NCBI GenBank assembly: GCA_963971425.1
Contig: OZ020517.1
Coordinates: 22,392,462 to 22,456,461 of the forward strand
Length of the DNA: 64,000 nt
From: Bryoerythrophyllum caledonicum
Taxonomy: Eukaryota; Streptophyta; Bryopsida; Pottiales; Pottiaceae
Direction: 5' to 3'
Shown: positions 55,646 through 64,000 of the stretch, piece after piece
Position numbering within the stretch: position 1 is the stretch's first letter
Layout: each line of letters begins with the position of its first letter
Made by a program: the position numbers and the translations under genes
Notes under the pieces: generated by a model
The model's input: only the letters and a program-made list of their open reading frames with translations
What the model was told of the DNA's origin: nothing
The model's database searches: none

Positions 55646-58086
55646 TGTGAGTGGCCAAAGTGGGCCCTCACTCTTTTTTCTTTGTTTTTTCGAGTTTTTG
55701 ATAGTATTGACCCAATTTTAGTTAAAGTAGTAGTCAATCCACCTATTAGAGTCAAAGTCCTAGATTAATAGGCCTAGTGCCATGATGGGACACTAAGTTC
55801 CCTATTTTTTCCTCCTCCCTACTAATATGCTTGAAAGTGTAGTGGAAGTGGAGTGGGAATGAAGAGAAAGATAAAAAAGGGAAAGAAAAGTCCTTGGAAA
55901 ATGACTAAAAATTGAGAAATGGGACAAAAATTATGGAAAAAATTGAGAGAGTGTCTCCTAGCAGGTAGAAGTAGTGGTAAAATTTCTAGAATTTTCCGAG
56001 TTGAATTGCTATTTATTTCTAGGGTTTGACTAGTGGATTGGCGGTTGACCGTTCGGGAAAAATACTTATTGAACTCCAAAAATGCTAGGGAAATTTAGGT
56101 AGACTAATTAGGGTGCTGGGAGTCCAGCTGTGTGGTTAGTTTTTTAAGTTATAAGTAAATTGCAAATCATCAGTAGATAGTAGTAGATCTAGGGTAATAG
56201 TCTTTAAAAGATCAAAAGGAAAAGAAAAAAAAAGGGAGGAAGAAAAGAAAAGAAGGTGGTTGGGCGTGCTTCCCCATGCACATGCCACATGACAATTCTT
56301 GCCACCATGGAATTAATTTTAGGGAGGCTTGTCAGGAGCAAAGCGGCGAGTTAATGCTAGTAATAAACTAAAAACATGCAAAAACGGCTGTAAGTAGCCA
56401 ATCCTGCACTTCTGTGAGAGGTCATGGGCTGCCTCATTTAAACTAAGCCAGTCTTGTCGGGGAAGAAAAACGAGAAAGACCAAAAGAAAAAGAAAAAAAA
56501 AGGGAGAAAGGAGAACCAGCCAGGCTGAGTCGCTGGCGAGAGAGTTGGAGTTCTCGGGATTTCCGGGGGCCGTTTTTTTGGGAGCGAGGAGGAGTTCCTG
56601 CGAGCAAGAGGGAGGGCTGGAGCTCTCGTTTTTTTGGGTTGGGTTTGTTTTTTTTTTGTGGTTGGTGGGTGTGCGCCCTGGACGCGAGGGAGAGCTGGCC
56701 TCTCTGCGTTTTTTTTTTTTTTTTGGAGAAGAGGCTCCTACGCGAGCTGGAGGAAGCTCCTGCGAGCTGGAGGAGAGGCTCTTCCGGTTTTGGTGGTGAG
56801 CGCACCGGCTGCGCGCGAGGAGGTGTCTCCGTGTTGGTGGGTGCGAGCGCTCCTGGAGCCGGAGGGCGTGTGTGCGCGCGAGGTCTCGCTCTTCGTTTTT
56901 TCTGGAAGCTGAAGCGCTCCGGTGTGAGAGGCTCCTGCGCGAGCTGGAGGGTGTACCTGCGCGAGGAGGTGGATCGGCGTGGGTGAGCGAGAAGCTCCTG
57001 TGAGCGAGAAGCTCCTGCGAGCGGGGAGCTGTTTTCTCTTGGAAGACTCTGTTTTGGTGGTGCGCATCTGTGCGCGCGATCTGTGAAGGGTGAGCTGGTG
57101 AACTGAAATTCGGTGATGGAGTGCCGCGGAGAGTACGCACCTGCGTGCGCGAAGTAGGAGGTGGCGTGTGAATGTGAGTCTGGTGCGAATTGCTGGAGGT
57201 CGTCACTCGGTTGTCGTGGAGCTGCACGCGAGGTCTGGGAAGCTGGAGCTGTTGTGCGAGAGATCAAGAGCCGGCGCGCGCGGTGCTAGCTGGAGAGAAG
57301 GTGCTGGAGAGCTGCGAGGAACAGGTGTTAAAATTCCGGTGGCCGAATCTCATGCGGAAGCGCTGGCGAATTTTTGCCAGAATTAGGTATTTGGCCACAA
57401 GTTCCTTCAGAACTGAACCAGTTCGCAGCCCATTGACTCCGTCCTGTATGCATAAGTTTGTCTTGGTTCATAATGATGTGTTGAGATCGTTGGTGCATGG
57501 AAATTGCTTGTGATGGTGGTTTCTATGTCCTCGGCCTGCTGAATTCGGTTTTAAATGGTTCATTCAAGTTGGAAATGAGTTGCTGATCACTGTGAGAGGA
57601 ATTTTTTCTGGATTCGGAGTCTCGAGTCAAGAGATAAGTGCTGTTGAAGTTGCTGCCACAAAACGGGATCTGGATCAGGCCTGATCAGCCGACCTAAACT
57701 CGAAAAATGAACCAAAAAATAAAATGAAATAAAATAAAATAAAAATAAAAAAAATATATATATATATATAAATAAAAATAATAGTAATAATCATGATAAT
57801 CAATAACCGTAACGATTAGATAACAAATAAGTAAATAATTACCTATACCTAATTAATTTATCCGGAGTTAAGTGTTTAAGTTCCAAGGAAGGGTCAATCG
57901 AGTCCACATGACTGGGTTAAAATAATAGTATTATTAAACTCTAAATATATAAATAGACATAACCAAGGATCCAGCCCCAGTAAATTAGAATATACAGATA
58001 AGCATCAGGAATGTTAAGTGGTGTAACATTAGGACCTTGTAGGTTTAAAAATTGATTCTCTTAGGGGGTCTATTTTTGGCCTTACA
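55646..58086 (+). repeat. D 3' LTR
   Basis: 2441-base direct copy of 45548-47985. Nearly identical; most differences are in the A/TA-rich run near 57720-57775. A2 resumes at 58087. Confidence 0.95.
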
Positions 58087-58091
58087 GATAG
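58087..58091 (+). repeat. Target-site duplication of D, right copy (gatag)
   Basis: Second copy of gatag (45543-45547); A2 continues ctttccagatgcac as in A1. Confidence 0.92.
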
Positions 58092-59407
58092 CTTTCCAGA
58101 TGCACATATCTTTGAAGTTAAAGATGGTATAGAAATACTTGACATAATTCCTCAAGAATATGCAGATATTATCTATTATTTGACTAAAGGAATCTTCCCT
58201 GTTGACTACACTACTAAAGATAAAACAAGGTTAGTACACCAATCCTTACCTTATACTATGATTAGTGGAGTTTTGTATAAAAGAGGAAAAGATGATGTAC
58301 TTAGAAGATGTGTAAATCCTTAGTGAAGTGCCTATGGTTTTACAAGGTTGCCACACAGATGCATGTGGTGGACATTTTGCGGGGTGGGCTACGGCTCAAA
58401 AAGCTTTAAGAACAGGCTATTGGTGGCCTACGCTTTTTTCTGATGCCACTACCTACGTTAAGAAATGTGACCCTTGCCAAAGAGTTGGTAAACCTACAGC
58501 TACTAAAGCTATGCCTTTGACACCAATTTTAGCCCAAATCCCTTTTGAGAAATGGGGAATAGACTTTGTAGGCCCTATTAAGCCACCTAGTCGGGTGGGA
58601 CAAAAACGCTACATCCTAGTTGCCACAGAGTATGTAACTAAGTGGGTTGAAGCCGTAGCAACTAAGACAGATGATGCAGATACTGTAGCAAAATTTATTT
58701 ATGAAAATATTATTGCTAGATTTGGTTGCCCCAAGGAAATTGTAAGTGATAGAGGGACTCACTTTATTAATGATACTATTGCAAAAATGTTACAACGATA
58801 TTTTATTAAGCATCGAAAGTCCTCTCCCTATCACCCTAGAGCTAATGGGCAAACCGAAAAGTCTAATGGCATTCTTTGTAAGATTATAACAAAAACATTA
58901 GAGGGAAATGCATCAAATTGGGATGATGAGTTAACTAATGCTTTGTGGGCCTACCGTTGTACCATTAAAACCACAACTAAGGCTACTCCGTTTTCATTGG
59001 TCTATGGCTTGGAAGCCATGTTACCAATCGAAGTGGAACTACCATCATTAAGGATTGCTATTTCTGAAAGATTGGGAGATTTGGCTTCCTTGAGGGAACG
59101 TTTTGATAATTTAGAACGACTCGATGAGATTCGAGCACAAGCTTATATGAATATGGAAGCAATTCAAAAGCAACGGAAAACTTACTATGATAGTAAGCTA
59201 ACACCAAAAATATTAAAAGATAATGATCTAGTCTTACTATATGATAGTAGATTCCAGAAATTTCCAGGAAAATTTAAAATGAGGTGGTTTGGTCCATATC
59301 GAATACTTAAGTCTTATCCTAATGGTTCTGTTGAGTTACAAGATTTTGCAGGGAATATCCATGCAACAAAATATAACGGTTACAGATTGAAAAAATATGT
59401 AACTTGA
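58092..59407 (+). pseudogene. pol: A2 integrase
   Basis: Continues A2 pol after D. It has an integrase zinc-binding part (GCHTDACGGHFAGWATAQKA, CDPCQRVGKP), the catalytic core (WGIDFVGPI, VSDRGTHF, HPRANGQTEKSNG) and a C-terminal part ending NGYRLKKYVT, as in A1. There is no chromodomain. It is very similar to A1 7777-9100. About one break. Confidence 0.92.
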
Positions 59408-61437
59408 GGGCAAGTTACGCATTAAGAAGGGGGCAGGACCTCCAAGATGCGACCTTTGAAGTGGTCCGGAATGACCCTAAACTACCCAGGTGAAAGTAAG
59501 AAATAATGGCAAAGCTTTGAAATCTAATCTAGGATGATTTTGTAACTTTGCATTAAAAAATTTCTTATTTGATGGGATATGTCACAAGTTGCTAATAAAG
59601 TTACTTGTGAGAAAAAAAATTTAAAAATTAAAAATAAATAAAAATAAAAATAAAAAACTTCTTTACACTATTGGGTAACAAGCAAAAGTTACATAATAGT
59701 GCCTCATGGGGAAAGTGAAAAATAAAACAACAAATTTGGAAAGTATCCTTAATAAGTTAATTTTTGAATGATTGAGAAATGACTCTATTTGGATGGGAGT
59801 GGAAAAATAGTTAAAAGTTTAAAATTTATTATGATTAAGAATAAGTCAAAATACTTATGACATCATAATAAAAACTTTTCTTAAAAATGGGATTTTAGAA
59901 GATTTTGGAAGATCACTAAAATAACCATTTGTTTGTGTTAAAAAAATTAATAAATAAATAAATAAATAAAAGGAAATTTTTAAGTAAAATTCTAAAATTT
60001 GGAAATGATAAAACTTTTTGGACATGACGGCATGACCATGTACTTGAGTAAAGAAGTAATTATTAAGACAACAAAATAAATACAAGATAAAAAAGAATTA
60101 AGTAAAGTTTCGACTAACTTAAAAGCTTTAATAAAATAAAGTGGAAAAATCGTGAGTAAAAGATCATGAAAGTTAAGTCATGCATTAAGGTTGAGATTTT
60201 GCATGAGGTGGACAAAACATTCATGTTAAGGAAGATAAGCTGGACAAAACATTAAATGTCAAGAAAGACTAGCTGGAGGTCACTGTCGATGTGGACAAAC
60301 ACTAACTGGAATTTGGAAGACGTTGTCCACCTGGACAACAAGAACTGGAAATAGTGTCCACCTAGGCGCGAAGCAAAGAGCCAAACAACGATATGTAGGA
60401 GAAATCACCAAAATATGAAGATCTGATCACGACACAAAAGAATAGCGCTGGAACCTAGATGTTTGAACCCGATGCGTGATCTGGCGGTTATGGACCGTCG
60501 ATGAAGTAATCATGCAGGAGCAGGAAGAAGACAAAGACAGTTTCTTTGCTCATACAGTGACAATCGCCATAGCTGCAGCTGGAGAAGAGGAGAGCGATGG
60601 CGTTGAAGACGAGTAGTGTGAGCAGGTTAGAGGAAACTTGCTTTCGTAATTCAGCACAAAATTCTACATGTTAGGTACGAGACGTTGACGAGACGTTGAC
60701 GTCGAAGACACAGCGTGGGAAGGTACGGTGACTCTTTCGAACTAAGTGCGATAATTTTTGAGGTAAGTCACTGAAACCCTACAGTCTGCGTCGTCGTCGT
60801 GAAATTTTAAAACAAGGTCAGATGTGCATGAGGGTTGGGTTCATTGCGAATACGTTATGAACAGTCCTGATTTTGTGAATATTAACCTAATTGTGTTAAT
60901 GTCAAGTGCTGTGAAAAAGAGTGTTGATCAGAACTAGGTTGCGAAATTCCTAAAACTAAGCTGAAGTTAAAAAGGAACCTAAAGCTGAACGAGTGAGAGT
61001 CACTTGCGATAGCAATAGTAAACCATGGACTAACTCATCTGATTTTTAGTAACGTGCAGAAACAGTTCAAGAGGAAACCTGATCTCCGCATAGCTGTAAC
61101 ATGGATGACAGGGAAGTGACTTGTGAGGCATGAGATTATTGAGGGAAATATAATTTCTTCAAAGCATTTGTAGTTCAGTATGATAGGGAATAGGTCATCA
61201 TACTCACAAGCATAATAGAGTGTTTGAAAACAGGGCGAGCAAGATGACTAAACCTACTTCCAGGTATCAAAAAGAATTAATCAACTCGATGTTGTAAGTT
61301 AACGAACAAGACAGGATAATTTCAGTTGAAAGCTTGCATGTGGCACTGATAAGCTAAGAAATTTCACATCTATTTGAATGGATAAGTAAAATAATCAAGA
61401 GTAAACGAACAAGGAAAAATAAAAAATAAAATTTGTC
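59408..61437 (+). other. A2 spacer between integrase and the accessory region
   Basis: About 2.0 kb, AT-rich in the first half with simple repeats (aaataaa-type at 59619-59660 and 59945-59970). The second half is more balanced, with a donor-like GAG/GTAAGT near 60762 and repeated gtccacctggac-like stretches near 60220-60360. No supported ORF. Place matches A1 6425-7776. It may hold signals to express the downstream accessory region. Confidence 0.5.
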
Positions 61438-64000
61438 TTGATGGTGACACCGAGTTGGAATATTGACGAAATGTGTATGAGGTCGAACAGGTACGATCCG
61501 ATGGCAGCAGCAAGAAATCGGAAGACAGACTTCGAGCTTGTTGCGTCGAAGATGATCTACCTACCAGAGAAACCGCTGCTTCCCAACCTCACCAACTTGG
61601 AGAGTGCAGGATTGTGGCAGTTCATAGCGCAGAGGTGGCCTGAACCGAACCTCTAGTGGGCACGCACGTTCATCATCGCTAGCGATCGAGGGGCCCTAGA
61701 TGAGTTTCTTATCGGTGAAGAGGTGGTGTTTTTTGATCTCTCGACGATCAAGAAACACTTTCCTGGTTTGAGTGACAGCAGCCCGACGTTGGTAAACATT
61801 CCGCTGTTGGATCAAGAAACTCTCTTACACCTCTTTGATTCACCAGAGACTGCGAAGGTGGAGAAGAAAGATGCCAAACATGGATATAATGTAACCAAAG
61901 CTAAGATGCGCTGGAAAGGTTGGTTGACTTTTGTGAATCAACGACTGTTATTATCATTGCCAGGTCCTAACATCATTTCACTTGAAGGATTGGCGGCAGC
62001 ATATAGGGCGTGGCAAGGAGAACGCTTCAACTGGGTGAAGATTCTCTACACGCACATGAAGCAGGAGATGACAAGCAAGACGACTTGTCATACTAAGGCA
62101 TATTTCTGTACCACCTATCTCTCTGAATTTTGTCCTGAATTACGAAAACAGACTTTGTCTAAGGCAGTGGAAGAGACGAAGAAGGCGACGAGCTCCAAGA
62201 AGAGACCTCGGCGCGGTGAAGTGCCCCAGGAGGAACCTGAGGGCGGAATCAAGAAAGCAGGAGAGGAGACGCCTCCGTGTGCGTTTACCCCGGAGCCTAC
62301 TTCTACTCAGCTCGGTGGCACCCCAGAGCCGTAGCCTCCAAGTGATGAACAGGTGACCCCACCGGCAGAGATCGTGAAGATTAAAAAGAAAGCAAGGCGA
62401 GAACCAGCAATAGAAGCAGATGCTCCAGCACCTCGGAACTTAGTGGCTGAGTTGGAGACTGCTGATAAGGGAGCAGCCAAGAAGGCTACAGCTCCAACGC
62501 CGAAGGACGTGATCAACCTCGAAGTGGATGGCGAGACAACCTCTAGAGCTGCAGAAGAGCCCTTATCGAAGCTGGGGGCGCCGACCACGACGGTCAAGGT
62601 GGAGGAACAAGCCACAACTTCCAAGATCTCAAAGGGTAAGGGGGTAGTAGTTGAAGAACCTCATTCAGCTAAGAAGAAACCTCTAAAGAACGAAGCAATT
62701 CTACCACTGGGAAGAAAGGAACTGGAATTGTTAGTAGTTGAGAAGGATGATCTGATAAAGGAGTACCAGAGAACTAACGATGCTATATTTCGTGCTACGG
62801 AAGATTTGGAGAGGGATTCTAACAGGGAGAAGGTGCGAGTTAACGAGGAGCTGCAGAATCTCCACAAAGAGCGGGATGAGTGGAAGCGAAAGTACAACAG
62901 CGAGGAAGCTTTCCGAAAGGCCATGGCACCACAGCTGAACAAGGAGAAACGAGAGCTCCAAGAAGAGGTGGCCCGTCAGACCGCTAATGTAACATATTGG
63001 AAAGCTAAGTGTGCAGACCTACAGGTACAACTGAAGGAAGCCAAGGAGAAAAAGGACAAGGATCAAGTCCTCTTCAAAAGGTGTGAGGAAGTTGTCGTAG
63101 GGATGCGTGAAGCGAAGGAGCTCTGTGATCAAGAGAAGAGCAACAAGGAGCGGTTGGCTCAAGAAATGGTGGTGATGAAGGAACATCACGAAAAAGAAGT
63201 AGCAGAGCTACGGAAGTGTCATGCCCAGGAGATAACCGTGTTGAAGGAACAACATGCGGAGGCACTAGACAGAGTGAGGAAGCCACAGAGTAGGAGTACG
63301 AGCAGTCCCTTAAAAGAACGGACTCTCACACCCAAGTTGCAGGGAGACATCAAGGCTCTTGCCGAAGCGGCCGATAGACTGCAGTTGCAAGTCTCTACTG
63401 AGTGCGAAGCCAAGAAAAAGATGCAACAGTGTTTGTGGGATAACGAGTTGCGAGCTCCTCCTCCTTTCTCGCTTTTCCGTGGTTATGAACTCCAGAGGGA
63501 CACTTTCTTTAGTATCTCACAGTTGGCTCTAGGAGCAACACTCCAAGATGAGGAGTTTGACACTTTATGGGCTAGTGCTGATCATTTTCCCAATATGCGG
63601 AATTTGATTTGTGAAATGTTGGCACGAGGTGCCTTACAACTTGCAAGTGCAAGTAAGTTGGTTAATCCGATAGCTGATCTAGGTGCGAGAGTTCTACTCT
63701 ATTACCTGACCGTGGAGCACCAGCTAGCATCCAAGAGAGCTTGGGATAGGCCAAATGAAGTTTTTAGACCAGTGAAGATCCCTGAGATCAGGGTGTCTAC
63801 AGTCAGCACTCCGGAGTCAAGACAACGGGCTGAGCTTCTTTATCACGAGGTGCGTGATGAGAATGCTCTTACGGCCACTTTGGCTTTAGTACAGAGCCGC
63901 GAGGCCACGGCTCAGAGAGGAGAGTTCACCTGTGGACATTATGTTTATGAGTATACACGAGTGTGTCACCGTTTGAAGATGGTGGTGGAGGGCCAGCAGC
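61438..64000 (+). pseudogene. A2 3' accessory coding region, runs off the window
   Basis: Same layout as A1 2957-6424. The globular N-terminal part (ESAGLWQFIAQRWPEPNL, DEFLIGEEVVFFDLSTIKKH, WQGERFNWVKILYTHMKQE) is followed by a charged proline/lysine/glutamate-rich linker, a long coiled coil at about 62720-63420, and the start of the C-terminal domain (PPFSLFRGYELQRDTFF, NMRNLICEMLARGALQL, DLGARVLLYYLTVEHQL), still open at 64000. About two breaks. Clear similarity to A1 in both globular parts, with a freely changing linker and coiled coil, suggests past selection on the protein. Function unknown. Confidence 0.75.

Larger units (their letters stand above)
45548..58086 (+). mobile_element. Element D: Ty3/gypsy LTR retrotransposon, Tat/Athila-like, 12.5 kb, inserted in A2 between RNase H and integrase
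   Basis: Complete from LTR to LTR, with gatag target duplications. LTRs are 2438 and 2441 bases with about five base differences outside one AT-rich run, so it is young. Internal order matches C: primer-binding-like site, structured leader, gag-pol, short 3' part. About two breaks; otherwise it looks whole. Its coding proteins are sister to those of C, but the two LTRs are largely unlike outside their ends and one short conserved hairpin block. Confidence 0.95.
24445..64000 (+). mobile_element. Element A2: Ty3/gypsy element of the A family, split by elements C and D, runs off the window
   Basis: Same build as A1 on the plus strand: LTR (24445-26392), primer-binding-like site, small upstream ORFs, gag-pol, spacer, and the 3' accessory region still open at the window end. 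C (28900-41417) and D (45548-58086) interrupt it; each is flanked by a 5-base target duplication, and A2 sequence resumes exactly on the far side. Its LTR is clearly diverged from that of A1 (recognisably similar, with many differences), so the copies are different subfamilies. It has several breaks apart from the two insertions, and is older than C and D. Confidence 0.9.

Noticed and set aside
59940-59972. aaat-type microsatellite as something functional
   Set aside because: Simple tetranucleotide repeat in an AT-rich spacer; no sign of function.

Overview
This is repeat-rich DNA of a eukaryote, most likely a streptophyte plant. Four or more Ty3/gypsy LTR retrotransposons sit next to and inside each other, and I found no host protein gene, tRNA or rRNA gene that I could support. 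The plant assignment rests on three things: the families have plant Tat/Athila-like (non-chromovirus) pol proteins, their LTRs are very long (about 2.0-2.4 kb), and the nesting is of the kind seen in large plant genomes. I cannot name the species. A non-angiosperm host is possible, because retroelements carrying a cytosine methyltransferase are, as far as I recall, known from charophyte algae and dinoflagellates.

Layout. 1-18014 (minus strand) is element A1, a young element with LTRs at 16027-18014 and <1-699. From its 5' end it carries four small ORFs, then gag-pol, then a 3.5-kb accessory coding region. A1 sits in an older plus-strand element, B (18015-about 24119). B contains the end of a protease, a C5 cytosine DNA methyltransferase, reverse transcriptase, RNase H, integrase and a C-terminal PHD finger, followed by a duplicated LTR-like end. 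24120-24444 is unexplained coding-like DNA. From 24445 to beyond 64000 (plus strand) runs A2, an older relative of A1 with the same extra ORFs. Two young elements split A2: C (28900-41417, target duplication cttaa) in gag, and D (45548-58086, target duplication gatag) between RNase H and integrase. C and D are sister families with 2.36-kb and 2.44-kb LTRs.

Order of events, from the nesting and LTR similarity: B inserted before A1, and A2 before C and D. The A1, C and D LTR pairs are identical or nearly so by eye, so these three are recent. All elements are treated as fossils: A1, C and D look nearly whole with about one to three breaks each, A2 has several, and B is badly worn with about nine.

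The most notable points are: (1) a gypsy element that carried both a DNA methyltransferase and a PHD finger; (2) the A family's virus-like set of accessory ORFs on both sides of gag-pol, including a run of overlapping, mutually related small ORFs; (3) an array of the palindrome ACTTAAGT at 20/23-bp spacing in the A2 LTR; and (4) a leader RNA shared by C and D with several hairpins supported by compensatory changes and an apical CCCGGG palindrome.
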